This document shows positions 1 to 11,369 of a stretch of 64,000 nt of DNA, in pieces. The position numbers and the translations under genes are program-made. Every line of letters starts with the position of its first letter. The stretch's first letter is position 1. The notes beneath the pieces were generated by a model. That model saw only the letters and a program-made list of their open reading frames with translations. It was not told where the DNA came from and ran no database searches. Source of the stretch: Delphinus delphis (lineage: Eukaryota > Chordata > Mammalia > Artiodactyla > Delphinidae). Location: assembly GCF_949987515.2 (NCBI RefSeq), contig NC_082689.1, positions 101,222,957 through 101,286,956 of the forward strand, in the 5' to 3' direction.

Positions 1-528
1 GGTCCAGGCTCTGGATTTGTTTGGAACATGTGAAGAGTTGCAGGGCTGTTTCAATACTCAATCACACCATGTTTCTCAAGTGAGAAGACAAATCAGTAGG
101 GAATGAGACACTGACCCATCGAATAAAACCATTTAGGTATATATGAAAAGATTGAAACCTTAAATCTCAAAGTATCCTCTTCCTGTGGATGTAATCGTCT
201 TCTGCCTAAAAGCCTTTAAATGACACACAAGTTATTACTGACCCTCCTTAGGACTTAGCACTACTCACTGCCTCCAAACCAATAAAAAACTTGGACAGAA
301 GTAAGCCTACTTGGGAGGAAATAGTTTATAATTCAAAGAGTTTTTTAAAAATCTTGCTAATTAGTATTGGCAAGAACCTGGGGAATAAATGGACTCTATA
401 CGTGTTATACCAAGAGAGGAAAATAGAAAACAATGTTGCCAAATCCATTCATATTGATATGGGTATCTTTGTCCAATACTTGAGAAGTAATGGGTTGGCT
501 TAAGGGCCTGAGAATGACACTATGTTGG
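1..528. other. Unassigned AT-rich sequence
   Basis: I see no recognisable repeat, exon or RNA here. A 70-codon open frame at 291-503 has no familiar motif and a length expected by chance in AT-rich DNA. Confidence 0.5.
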
Positions 529-832
529 TGTTATGGACTGAATGTTTGTGTCCCCTCCAAAATGCATGTTGAAACCTTACTCCTTACTGTGATGGTATTA
601 GGAGATGGAACCTTCAGGAGATACTTAGAATTGGGTGACTAAGTGCGAAGGTGGAGACCTCATAAATGGGTTTAGTGCCCTTATAAAAGAGACTCCTAAG
701 AAATCCCTATTTGGCAATGCTGGCGCCCTGATTTGACTTCCAAGTCTCCAGAATTGTGAGAAATAAATGTTTGTTGTTTAAGCCATCCATTTAATGATAT
801 TTTTGTCATAGCATCCTGAAAGGGCTAAAACA
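529..832 (+). mobile_element. Solo LTR, MLT1A type (ERVL-MaLR)
   Basis: The element starts TGTTATGGACTGAATGTTTG and ends GGGCTAAAACA, the usual TG...CA form. It holds the family's GTGATGGTATTAGGAG and TTATAAAAGAGAC segments and an AATAAA-type signal near the end. The flanks GTTGG (524-528) and GTTGA (833-837) look like a 5-bp target-site duplication with one change. That makes it a solo LTR rather than the 5' LTR of what follows. Confidence 0.85.
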
Positions 833-1199
833 GTTGAATAGTAGTAGTCTGGGCTCAATGATGACCTACAGTTAATAGAGTCAACATGCTGGAACTTAAC
901 TGCCATACTATATAGTATGGATTTCAAAGTTTCAGTAAGTGGGGATGTTTGGACTGGATCTATCATGTGAAAGGCTCAGAAAAACAGTCCTTTCACCAAG
1001 ACAGTAAGGCATGAAGAAATCACTGGTAAGGGGGCTATCATTGTCCTTGAAGATGGTGATGATGGGCTGCAAATATGCAGTTAGGTTTCCTTATTTCAAT
1101 GTGAATCATGGGATTCCAGAGGAGTATGGTTTACATCTTTCAGAGACAAGGTAGACAATAACTACAATAAACCAGAGGAATGGAATGGTATAGAAAGTA
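833..1199 (+). mobile_element. Possible degraded ERVL-like internal sequence, left part
   Basis: This non-coding stretch resembles old ERVL-class internal DNA. Similar sequence appears to resume after the Tigger at 3866, so the Tigger probably landed inside it. No frame is intact. The assignment rests on general resemblance only; unique DNA is the alternative. Confidence 0.3.
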
Positions 1200-1522
1200 C
1201 AGTAAGTCCCCCACATACGAAAGAGTTCCATTCCAAGAGCATGTCCAATTTGTTCATAAGTCCAACAAAGTTATCTTAGGTACCCAACTAACACAGTCAG
1301 CTATATAGTACTGAACTGTAATAAGTTTATAATACTCTCCCCACAAATAATACATAAAAAACAAACACAAAAAATAAAGAAGACATTTTTAATCTTACAG
1401 TATAGTTCCTTGAAAAGTACAGTAGTACAGTACAACAGCTGGCATACAGGGGCTGGCATCGAGTGAACAGGCAAGAAGAGTTACTGACTGGAGGAGGGAG
1501 AGGAGGTGGGAGATGGCAGAGT

Positions 1523-3758
1523 TTAAGGGTCATCAGCAATAGGAGACGGAGGGCAGGCTGCAATTTCACTCACGTCTGACGTGGATGGCACAGGTTCAGG
1601 TTCCTTGCTGGATTCAATTCTATCTACCCTCTTGAAAAAATGATCCAGTGATGTCTGGGTAGTAGCTCTTTTTTTCTCATCATAGATAACAGGGTAGGAC
1701 TGGATTGTATTCTGAACAGTTGCTGCATCCTTCATGTACCGTTCTACGTTTGGGTCCTGTGCCTCAAAAACTAACAGTGCTTCCTCAAATAAAGAAAACC
1801 CCCTTGCCATTTCCTGTGTTGTGAATCTCTTCAGTTCTTCAGTTACTTCTTCTTCCTCTTGTCTCTCTTCATCCTTTCTCTGGGCCTCCAATTCCATCAG
1901 GTCTTCATTAGTAAGCTCCTCGTGTTGCACCACAAGGAGTTTAATGAAGTCGTCCTCTTGAAGATCTATCTGCAGCTTCTCACTAAGGGTCACTAAGTTG
2001 CTGAAGACCTCTTTGGACTCCTCATCCACCTTCTCAAATCCATGAAAATTGTGAACAAACTGCAGGCAAAGGTTCTTCCAAACCCCGTTCATGGTGACGG
2101 CCGTAACCTCATGCCAAGAAAAGTCAATGTTTTTTATGGTCTTGTAGATGTTATAGTTGTTCCAAAATTGTCACAAGGTTATTCCTGATTCATCACTCGC
2201 CTTTACTGCCTGACGAAAAGTGTGACGTAAATAATATTTCTTGAAAGTCGCTGTAACTATGACATAGTATATTATAGTATATACTATACTATGAGTGACA
2301 TAGTATTTGGTGGCAGAGACACTACAGCACTTTGACTTTGGGATGAAAGTCATCCATGAATGTGGGGTGGCCTGGAGCATTGCCAAGCAGCAAAAGACTG
2401 TTGAATGGGATGTCCTCCAAGCAATATTTCTCTACCTCCAGGATAAAGTGGTGGAAAAACCAGTTCTGGAAAATGGCCTATGTAACCCAGGCTTTGGGGT
2501 TACTCTTCCACACAACAGGAAGAAAGCCCTTGGCTATGTTTTTAAGGGCTCTTGGGTTCTCTAAATGATAAACTAAGAGAGACTTCAGCTTCAGATCACC
2601 AGAAGCATTGGCACCAAACAACAGTTAGCCAATCCTTTTCTGCTTTATAGCTTGGCATCAACTTTTCCTCCTTACTGATGTAACTTCAGACTGGCATCCT
2701 CTTCCAGTACAGTCCTGCTCATCCACATTAAAAACCTACTCAGGTAAACTTGCCTTCATCAATAATTTTTCGAACCATTTCAGGAAATTCCTGGGCAGCT
2801 ACCATATCCACACTTACTGTCTTGCCACTTACTTTTACCTTGTAAATATTGGCTCTAGCCTTGAACCGATGAAACCAACCATGGCTCGCGTTAAAAGATG
2901 GGCCCTCTGGGGGCTTCCCTGGTGGTGCAGTGGTTGAGAATCTGCTTGCCAATGCAGGGGACACGGGCTCGAGCCCTGGTCTGGGAAGATCCCACATGCC
3001 GCAGAGCAACTAGGCCCGTGAACCACAACTACTGAGCCTGCGAGCCTGGAGCCTGTGCTCCGCAACAAGAGAGGCTGGGACAGTGAGAGGCCCGCACACA
3101 GCAATGAAGAGTGGCCCCTGCTCGCCACAACTAGAGAAAGCCCTCGCACAGAAACGAAGACCAAACACAGCCAGAATAAATAAACAAATTAATTAATTAA
3201 TTATTTAAAAAAAGGCTGATGCTTGCTTTAAAAAAAAAAAAGAAAAGATGTGCCCTCTGATTCTTCGCCACGTTTCATCTTCAAGTCTTCATAAAGGCTT
3301 TTAGCTTTCTCTTGAATCAGCATTAAACTGAGCAGGACTCGACACTGATGCTGATCCTGCAACCACACACTGAGAAGTTTCTCCATCTCCCCCATCATTT
3401 TTCCACACTTCTTGGATATTATTGTCAACATCATCGGCACAGCAGACTTCACACATTCCATGATCGTGTCCTTGTTCTTTAGAATCGTGCTGATGGCTGA
3501 ACAATTCATGTTATAAGAATGAACGACATCTAATATCCTTTTGCCTGGCTCCACTCTCTCAATTATTTTCACTGTTGTTTCCATTGTTATCACTTGGCAC
3601 TGGCACTCCTCAGCAGTACCTGCTACATCACCACTGCTTTTATGCCTGCTTCTAGACATCCTGTGCTGGAAATAAAGATACTGTACTACTGTACTGTATA
3701 CAGTACTGTAAAGTACACAAAGGCACAACCACTTGTAGAGGATGCACGCTCGTGACAA
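1523..3758 (-). pseudogene. Tigger transposase, inactivated (TIGD1-like)
   Basis: The family protein binds the transposon ends through a CENP-B-like helix-turn-helix pair and cuts DNA with a DDE domain. The minus strand shows these parts in order. The N-terminal HTH is at about 3660-3250 (motifs VKIIERVEPGKRILDV, ILKNKDTIMECV). The second DNA-binding domain begins before the SINE and continues at about 2910-2750 (SHGWFHRFKARANIY). The DDE core is at about 2740-2170, and an acidic C-terminal tail lies at 2092-1523 (EEEEVTEELKRFTTQEMARG, then TSLDHFFKRVDRIESS). Breaks: the SINE at 2910-3242, stops and frameshifts near 2715-2735, Gly in place of the second catalytic Asp (LLLLGNAPGHP, codon at 2382-2384), and replacement of the third-Asp segment by an AT palindrome near 2262-2300. 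The 189-codon tail frame stays open, but the enzyme cannot be active. Confidence 0.9.
2910..3242 (+). mobile_element. CHR SINE (older, longer subtype) inside the Tigger
   Basis: The tRNA-Glu-derived head GGCTTCCCTGGTGGTGCAGT is followed by the CHR body and an extra 3' region containing CCACAACTAGAGAAAGCCC that the younger copies here lack. It ends in an A-rich tail with (AATT)n. It is flanked by a 17-bp target duplication, AAAAGATGGGCCCTCTG at 2893-2909 and AAAAGATGTGCCCTCTG at 3243-3259. Confidence 0.93.
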
Positions 3759-3865
3759 TGTACACCAGACACGTGAACTAACTTAACGTGATTGGACACG
3801 CAAAATCATGTTCGCATCTTTGAAAGTTTGCAACTTGAAGGTTCGTATGTAGGGGACTTACTGTA

Positions 3866-4917
3866 TTTTTAACTCATAAAGATTTGTTGTGATGACATTT
3901 ATTGTGAGGTCCCCAGAAATGAAACAAATGGCCAACCTTATAAGGTATTGCTTGTATTATATGGAGGATGACTGGGAAAAAATTCGACATCTGATGAGGT
4001 GTATAACTTGAATTTCCCAAGCAAAGATTTATGACTTTTACCCATTCTCAAATCTAAGCTGGTTCTCTGTTCTGAAGTACCGTTACTAAGGAGATGATCA
4101 GAGGGCCCTGAGGAAGAGCCATGCAATGTGGTCTAAGGACGTACTGTGAATTTCCCCAAAACTATTACTGTCTTGTCCCAGGGCCTTGGCATCTCTTTTT
4201 CATCTTGTCATAATATAGGAAGAGGAATCTTGATCATTTAGGTATCCCATAGAACATCACATGGGTCCATTACACTAATCATATTATAACCAACTGAACC
4301 TGGTACACGAGATGTAGAAAGCACTTTTGATCCCTTAGTAAGACATCACATGCTAGAATGCTGGAAGTAAACCCTATGAAGACTCAGAGAAATATCACGT
4401 CAGTGAAATGTCTGGGAATTCAGACACTTAAAATATCCAAAAGTATCCAATCTAAAGAGAGGTATATGTCACTGTACCTTGTGCTACCTTTTCTAAACAA
4501 GAGACACAAAGCTCAGTGAACTTCTTTGTATGTGGAAGTTTTGAGTGGAACATAGGTCCATGACTCAGCAGCCCAATGATACTGGAGGTGACTGTTGCCA
4601 AGGAAAATGTTGTATAGAACTTATGCTAGGCCCCAATAGGAAAATTATGGCACTGATCCCACATATTTTGGTCCCTGAAACAACTATTTGAAATGAAGCT
4701 CCTGGCTTACTACTGGTCCTGTTAGAAACTGAATGGCACACCATAGGTGACCAAGTGACTATACTACTCAAATTTAACATCATAACATGGGTAATATCAA
4801 AGCTACCAAATCTTCTATGTGTATAATAGCATTTCATTATAACATAGAAAGTATATATATATAAGATAGGCCCAAGCATGTCCAAAAGTCACAAGATATC
4901 TGTAGAACTGATTTTTC
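3866..4917 (+). mobile_element. Possible degraded ERVL-like internal sequence, middle part
   Basis: This resumes directly after the Tigger target TA. The stretch from about 4520 to 4800 has the look of old ERVL gag-pol DNA. Frames are closed everywhere. Kept as a low-confidence call because only general resemblance and position before an MLT2-type LTR support it. Confidence 0.35.
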
Positions 4918-5237
4918 TGGCCCTGAGGGAGACACCATACAATACTTCTTTCCTAGCTTCTGGTGGTTGCCAGCAATCCTTGACATTCCTCGGCTTATAG
5001 AGGTATCATTTCATTTTCTGTCCCCATCTTCAACCACTTTCTCGGTGTGCCTCTGTGTGTCCTTTTCTGTCTCTTATAATGGAACTCTCATTGGATTGAG
5101 GGTCTACTTTAATCCAGTATAATCCCACTTTAATTCTTGCCTAATTACATCTGTAAAACTTCTATTTCCAAATAAGTTCACAATCTGAGGTTCTGGGTGG
5201 ATGTGAATTTTGAAGAGACACTATTCACCCTACTACA
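4918..5237 (-). mobile_element. MLT1-type LTR fragment, minus strand
   Basis: Read on the minus strand it starts TGTAGTAGGGTGAATAG at 5237 and continues with the family features: a CAGAATGTGA-like block, TATTTGGAAATAG, and a Lys-rich CTTATAA segment near 5075. The 3' part is missing beyond about 4918. It interrupts the ERVL-like internal sequence. Confidence 0.75.
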
Positions 5238-5804
5238 TCACCTAAAGAGGGGACGCATTTTATGACAAAAAAGTGCATCAAAGATCTCAGTTCCATGGAA
5301 TTCACCACTCTACCACGTGCCCGACCATTCAGGAACATCTGGCTTTATAGAATGGAAAAATGGTGTCACAGAGATGGTTAATAAGGAACACTCAATCTAT
5401 TGAAGGGGTTATCTACAGGATTTGCTATTTGCTATCTCTCAAATATCCATGATGCATAGGCCTGGGAAACAAGAACCCTGTTAATATTATACCTAGTGAC
5501 CCAGTGGATGGATACTTGACTCATATCTCTGTGACCTTGGGCTAAGTGCATTTTTATAGTTTTGGGCCTAACGAAAGAATGATTTTATCAGAGACTAGAG
5601 AAACTGTTCCAATGAATTGAAAATTAAGACCGCTACCTGATCTTTTAGGGCTTTTCATACTTCTTCACCAATAGGTACAGAAAGAGATTATTGTCCTGGT
5701 GATTAAGTTCAATTTCTAGGAGGAAGTGGACTTCTGCCACTCAAAGAGCAAGAAGGACTATGTGTAGATCCCAGGGGATTCTCTGGGACACATCCAGTAC
5801 TCCT
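5238..5804 (+). pseudogene. Degraded ERVL-like pol 3' region
   Basis: The segment around 5440-5660 resembles the 3' end of ERVL pol, and it ends exactly where an MLT2-type LTR begins, as expected of an ERVL provirus. It carries many stops and no usable reading frame. The fossil is described only at the level of resemblance and position; a translated alignment against ERVL would settle it. Confidence 0.45.
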
Positions 5805-6350
5805 TGTGATGGTTAATTTTATGTGTCCATTTTACTAGGCCATTGGGTCTGGTTATTTGGTTAAACTTTCTGGGTGTGTTTGTAAGGGTGTTTGTGGATG
5901 AGAATAACACTTGAATTGGTAGACTGAGTAAAGCAGATTGCCTTCCCCATTGTGAACGGTCCTATCCAATCCTTTAAAGCCTAAATAAAATTTTAAAATA
6001 TCAATACATTTTTCTCTCTGAAAGCCTGTCTCTGACCTAGGACATCAGCCTTCTTCTGCCTTCAGACTCAAGCTGGAACTTCCACCATTAGACCTTCTGG
6101 TTCTCAGGCCTTTGGACTCAGAAAAGATTATTTGCTCTCCTGGGTCTCTAGCTTTCTTAATTCAGATGTTGGACTTCTCTGTCTCCATAATTGTGTAAGC
6201 TAATTTCTTAAAAAAAAAAAGAAAAAAAGAAAAAGTATGTAAGATTTACCAATAGAAAGCAGGTAATGTTAGAGACATAGCTATAGACATAGATGTAGGT
6301 ATAGATATCTCCTATATGTTCTGTTTTTCTGGAGAATCTAGATTAATACT
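5805..6350 (+). mobile_element. MLT2-type LTR (ERVL), probable 3' LTR
   Basis: It starts TGTGATGGTTAATTTTATGT and has the family's GTAGACTGAGTAAAGCAGAT box, a CTTTGGACTC block and the terminal TCTGTTTTTCTGGAGAATC followed by TTAATACT. An A-rich stretch at 6210-6237 and AT-repeat DNA interrupt the poly(A)-signal region. Confidence 0.75.
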
Positions 6351-6540
6351 CTTTCATATCCTATAATCCTATATAATAAAAAAGCTTAATAATCCAATAA
6401 AGATAAAGACAAGACCACCAAGGAGGCGTATCCTGCAGGATTGAAGATTTTGTTCAGATGAGGGGCTCACAGAAGGCTAGGAAACCGTGACATTGGTGGT
6501 GGAAAAATACCACTATTATTTTCAATTTAGGCCTTGTTAT

Positions 6541-6556
6541 CAACTAGAGAGAGAGA
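6541..6556. repeat. Short (GA)n tract
   Basis: About six GA units at 6549-6556. Too short to be informative. Confidence 0.6.
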
Positions 6557-6559
6557 GAA

Positions 6560-7280
6560 AAGATAGCAGCTGTATTTCATATGACTGAATTGTGTCCTTT
6601 TTCAATTTTTTCCTCTATGTGAAGAACACAAGTTGTATAAAACATTTTAGGTTTTGTGTGAGAGTGTGACTGTGAGCTGTCATTATCTCATGCTTTGGAG
6701 ACTTTATGTATCCCCTGCATTAGGATCATGTTTTCACCCTTGTGATACAGGACAAAAGTGGGAGCTGAGGAAAAAAATATATACATTGTGCCAGATATCT
6801 CTCATTTGTCCTTCCAGATCCACTCTCTACCCGTCTCTATTTTCCTTGTCACCTTGCAAGATTGACCTATATGGACATCGTTGCCTGTGTGGCCTGACTT
6901 CTAGTTGTGTTTGGCCAGTGGGGATTCCAGGCAGAAGAGTAGAGGAAGGAGATTGAGGTCAGAATGCTTGTTCTTTCCCTGGGAGGGTGCCTTAAGTTAG
7001 CTGTGTTTATTGACATTGATTACTTGTTCTCAAGGTAGATACTATGTATGGCTCTCTCTCCTTTCTGTCTCCAGCAATTTCTCCCTCTACTCATCCTTTT
7101 GGGACTAAGGACAGTGACAGTTCTGCTGTTGCTTCTAGCCCTATGTTCCTCTAGTTCTGCTACACTGTCCCTTATGGTTCACCCTCACATTTATAATGAA
7201 TCTCTTTTAAATAAACCCTCCACAATAATGTTAATATGATTGTGCCCTCTGTTTCCTGTTAAGACCCTGACTGATAGAAC
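6560..7280 (+). mobile_element. Ancient dispersed repeat, family unassigned (LTR-like)
   Basis: The 3' end, AAATAAACCCTCC followed by TGTGCCCTCTGTTTCCTG and GACCCTGACTGATAG, is a familiar mammalian repeat terminus of LTR style. The left edge is a guess. Open frames of 100 and 63 codons inside it have no recognisable domain. Confidence 0.4.
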
Positions 7281-8464
7281 TGTTATATCTTAGATGATGT
7301 TGAGACAAACCAATGAAAAGACAAACAGGCTGGGAAGTTCTGTTTTCTCCAAGGTAATGTTTCTGGCTTCTAATTAACTTCATCTTTATACTTAATAGTG
7401 TACCATTGACAATAAACAGGGTCTTGGCAATCTTTGCAGTTCTTTATCTCCTAGGAGATAAATGGACCCCTCCAATTAGAAAGAGATGGAAGTTAAAAAA
7501 AGCCCAGGGAATTCTCTGGCGGCCCAGTCACTAGTACTGGCGCTTCCACTGCTGGGGCCATGTTTGATCCCTGGTTGGGGAACTAAGATCCCACAAGCCA
7601 CATGGTGCAGCCAGAAAAAAAAAAAAGGCATAGGAGGATAACAAAGACAACAGGAGGTAATGGTGGTGGCTGACTCGCAAAAGTAATACAATGGACAGGG
7701 TAATAAAATGGCAGAATAAACTATTAGATATGAGTAGTGCTTGTTGGGGCAAAAAATATGAAAGCTGAAGATTTACTATTGTGTCAGGCTGTCGCTTCCC
7801 AAGAAAGAACTGTGAAAATAAAATATAGTCTGTGTAATTATGGTCATGCCCTCCCCACTCCTATCTTGGGAGTTTTGGTTGGTTGACATAGCATTGATAT
7901 ATATATATAATAAAATATATATTATTCACCATAATTCTTTAAATAGATGGAGATGTCAACTCTTTTTATAACCATCATAGAGATATTGTCCAACATTAAA
8001 TAATTCAAAATGCAATAAAGTATGTTTTCTCTTAGCAATGTTGTACTAGCATTTTTTAGACCATTTTTCCATCTGAAAATAAGTAGGTAGGTAACATGAA
8101 ATAAGGCTAAAATAATTTTGAAGTCACTGGAAATCTTCAAAGGCAATGAGGCCTTCTGATTCTGTGGAGCAAGAGTGCTGAGAATTGAGCCAAACATTTG
8201 GAGTCACTCATCCCTCCAGGCATTTACCAGTTTGAAAGGAGTGGCTGAGAGACTAGAAGCTCTGCAAAGCTCTCAGAAGAATTATAGGGCTGGATGAACA
8301 AAAGCCGGATTCAGGGCTGGCAAAGGAAGAATGGCTCTAATAGATACACCAGAATTTTAGTGAGGACCCCAAAGGACTGTTTGCTAAGAGTAGAGTAAAT
8401 CAGAAATTGACAAGACCTATAAGGAACTGAGGCCCAGCTTCCAATTCCTGATTGGATTAATATT
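7281..8464. other. Unassigned DNA with one short SINE and a (TA)n tract
   Basis: Apart from the short SINE at 7503-7632 and an AT tract at about 7900-7922, I recognise nothing. A 91-codon minus frame at 7922-8197 has no known motif. Confidence 0.4.
7503..7632 (+). mobile_element. Short tRNA-Glu-derived CHR-type SINE
   Basis: Head GGGAATTCTCTGGCGGCCCA, then GATCCCTGGTTGGGGAACTA and an A tail with a run of 12 A. This is the shorter cetartiodactyl relative of the CHR SINE, lacking the CGTCCGG body. Confidence 0.85.
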
Positions 8465-9354
8465 AATATAATCATAGAACAAAATAGAAAACATAATTAC
8501 AGACCCACATATGTATGAACAATTGATTTATAAAAAGATGGTACTGGGAGCAGTGGGCACAGTATGGTATTTTAGTAAATGAGGATGGTTTCATTAAGTA
8601 CCCATAGGCGAAAGAAAATTAGCAGTGACACAAACTGAACCATACACCAGAATTAATTCCAGATAGAGTGTAGATCTAAATGTGAAAAATAAAACAAGAA
8701 AATTTCTAGCAGATAATTTAGGAAAATATCTTTATAATCTTGAGTTACAAAAGATTTCTTGAACAAGATCAAAAATAAAAGCACTAACTACAAATTAACA
8801 GATTGATAAATTAGACTATATTAAAATAAAGAAGTCCTCTTTATTTGTAAACACTATTAAGAGAGTGAAAATGTAAGGTATAGGGTTAAAGGTATTTGCA
8901 ATATATGAGGCAGATTAGTTGCATAATCAATCAGAGACTACTATAAACCAGTAAAAAGTTAAAATCAGACAACCCCATAGGAAAAAAGCAAGAAGCGTAA
9001 GCAGGCATATCTAAATGGCCAATAAACTTATGATAAGCAGTTATATCTTAATAATAACAGATAAATAAAAATTAAAACCACAATGAGATACCATTACTTA
9101 CCAGAATGACTAAAAAAAAATGAAGAATTACAAGTTTGGGGAAGGATATGAGAATTAGAATCCTCATAGCTGTTGGTAGCAATGTAAACTGGTACAAACA
9201 CCTGGAAATATCTGCTAAAGCTGGATATATTTATATCCTGTGATCTAACAACTTTACTCTTAGACATATACTCGATAGAAATTCATTGATGTGTACACTG
9301 AATGACATGCATGAGAATGTTCACAGTGGTTTTATATGTTTATAGTAATCCTAG

Positions 9355-9795
9355 TACAGGTTGATTTGTGTCTCCCAAAAAGAGATGTTGAAGTTTTAAA
9401 CCCTAGTACCTCAGAATATAACCTCACTTGGAAATAGGGTTGTTGAATATATAATTGGCCAAATTAAGATGAGATCATACTGGAGCAGAGTGGGTCCTTA
9501 ATTCAATATGGCTAATGTCCTTATAAGAAGAAACATATAGGGAGAAAATGGCCATGTGATGATGGAGGCAGAGGTGGGACTTACCCATTTACAAGCCAGG
9601 GAAAGACAAGGCTTGCTGGCAAACATCAGGAGCTACAGGAAGCAAAAAGTCTTGTCTTCCATAGGCTTCAGAGGGAACATGGCCCTGCCAACACCTTGAT
9701 TTCAGACATCTAGGCTCCAGAACTGTAAGCAATAAATTTCTATTTTTTTAAGCCAGCATTTTGTGGTTCTTTGTTATAGAAGCCCTAGGAATCTA
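9355..9795 (+). mobile_element. MLT1-type LTR inside L1M
   Basis: It holds the family blocks CCTAGTACCTCAGAATATAA, TTGGAAATAGGGTTG, GTCCTTATAAGAAGA, CAACACCTTGATTTCAGAC and CAATAAATTTCTATT in the correct order. L1 sequence flanks it on both sides in the same orientation. Confidence 0.85.
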
Positions 9796-10073
9796 TTTTA
9801 ATGCTCAAATATTCATCAAGAGTAAAATAGATAAATAGATCATGTCATATGCACAAAATGAAGTACTATCCAACAACAAAAATAATATTGCTACATGCAG
9901 AAAAACAACCATAAAGTTGAGTGAAAGAAGCCCAATACAAGAATGTATATACTATATGATTCCATTTGTTTAAAGTTCAAAAACAGCTAAAATAAATTTA
10001 TGGTGTTAAATGTCCAGATAGTGATTATATTAGGAGATGAAAGAGGGTGTAATGATTAAGAAAGGGCACAAGG

Positions 10074-10295
10074 GGGCTTCCCTGGTGGCGCAGTGGTTGA
10101 GAGTCTGCCTACAGATGCAGGAGACATGGGTTCGTGCACTGGTCCGGGAAGATCCTACATGCCGCAGAGCGGCTGGGCCCGTGAGCCGTGGCCGCTGAGC
10201 CTGCACGTCCGGAGCCTGTGCTCCGCAACAGGAGAGGTCACACCAGTGAGAGGCCCGCGTACTGCAAAAAACAAACAAACAAACAAAAAAGAAAC
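10074..10295 (+). mobile_element. CHR SINE with target-site duplication
   Basis: Full-length head and body with an (A3C)n-type tail. GGCACAAGG occurs at 10065-10073 and again at 10296-10304, the target duplication. It lies in the old L1. Confidence 0.95.
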
Positions 10296-10703
10296 GGCAC
10301 AAGGATGACTGATTTCTGATGTTTCACTTCTCCACCTGGATGATGATTATGTACGTGTTCACTTCGTGATAATTCATTATATACATTTTATACGTTTGTA
10401 CATTTATATTATATAATTCAATAATAGGTTAGTAAATAAACTTATAGTACATTTGAAATGTCATTCACTAAAGAAAATAAATAAAAAGCTTGACAAGAAG
10501 AAAGACAAATGTTTTTAATTATCTAATGCCCCAGAATTTCTCTCTTGTTGCAATGATAATAAGCAATCATACTACTGAAGTAATAGAGAAGGCAAGTTTG
10601 GGGCCAGAAATGAACTCTTTTTTCGCTAGTCCATCCCCAGACAATACTACACACAATTCGTACCCCTCGTCTAAATGAAGTATTCCAGTCCTCCTCTTAA
10701 AGG

Positions 10704-10899
10704 CGCGGTACGGGGGGCCTCTCACTGTTGTGGCCTCTCCCGTTGCAGAGCACAGGCTCCGAACGCTCAGGCTCAGCGGCTATGTCTCACGGGCCCAGCC
10801 GCTCCGCGGCATGTGGGATCTTCCCGGACCGGGGCACGAACCCGCGTCCCCTAGCATCGGCAAGCGGACGCTCAACCACTGCGCCACCAGAGAAGCCCC
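10704..10899 (-). mobile_element. CHR SINE, minus strand, without poly(A)
   Basis: The body runs from GCGGTACGG near 10704 to the head GCGCCACCAGAGAAGCCCC at 10899. Unlike the other copies it has almost no T-run at its 3' side (CTCTTAAAGGC), and I found no target duplication. Confidence 0.92.
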
Positions 10900-11151
10900 G
10901 TGATGATTCTTTTGAAGTGTGGTTTATCAGGCTGAGCTGACATTCTGGCCTCATTACTCATCAAAGAAAAACAAGTTTAAACAGCAGTTTAAACTTGAAC
11001 TATTGAAGTCTTTCATGAGCTTTGTAAAAATTTTCTCTAAATAAAATAGTTGGTAGATATGACTCACACAACCCTGAAATAATTAAGAGTTCTTATCACA
11101 GATTGTGAGGAGGAACTACTGAGGATGATGAGGCTATCCATTATTGGATTG

Positions 11152-11262
11152 TGGTTAAGAGCAAAACCTAGAGCCAACTTTCCTTGGGTTCCGATTCCTG
11201 TTCCACCACTCAATTATCTGTGTGAGTATAGGCAAGCTACTTAATTTTTGACGGTATCTTAA
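11152..11262 (+). mobile_element. MIR fragment
   Basis: Contains a worn MIR core: TTCCGATTCCTGTTCCACCA followed by a degraded GTGTGAGTATAGGCAAGCTA and ACTTAATTTTTGA. Confidence 0.65.
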
Positions 11263-11369
11263 TATAAAAAATCTTCCTTTTAAGGCTTAAGTAAGGCTAA
11301 TTAGTTCACATAGCAAATTGTGTTGACACAGCTGAGATTTAATGCCAGAGCAATTTGAATCTGAAATGT

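Larger units (their letters stand above)
1200..3863 (-). mobile_element. Tigger (pogo-like) DNA transposon, near full length, with terminal inverted repeats
   Basis: Left end CAGTAAGTCCCCCACATACG (1200-) and right end (revcomp of the sequence up to 3863) match over about 22 bp with one difference. Both ends are flanked by TA (1198-1199 and 3864-3865), the target duplication of Tc1/mariner-pogo elements. The body encodes a TIGD1/Tigger-like transposase on the minus strand. Length is 2664 bp, of which about 350 bp is an inserted CHR SINE with its duplicated target. Short GTACAGTA palindromes occur near both ends. Similar copies are known in artiodactyl genomes, so this is a lineage-level family and not a host gene. 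Confidence 0.92.
8465..10445 (+). mobile_element. Old L1 (L1M-type) 3' part, interrupted twice
   Basis: The plus strand shows worn L1 ORF2/3' sequence, for example ACCACAATGAGATACCATTA near 9080, then after a gap GTACTATCCAACAACAAAAA and ATGATTCCATTTGTTTAAAG near 9865-9975, typical of L1M 3' regions. An MLT1 LTR (9355-9795) and a CHR SINE (10074-10295) sit inside it. No long frame survives. Confidence 0.8.

Noticed and set aside
1523..2092. 189-codon acidic open frame as a host gene (TIGD1-like)
   Set aside because: It is the tail of a transposase inside a Tigger with intact terminal repeats and target TA. Upstream domains are broken by a SINE, stops and substitutions.
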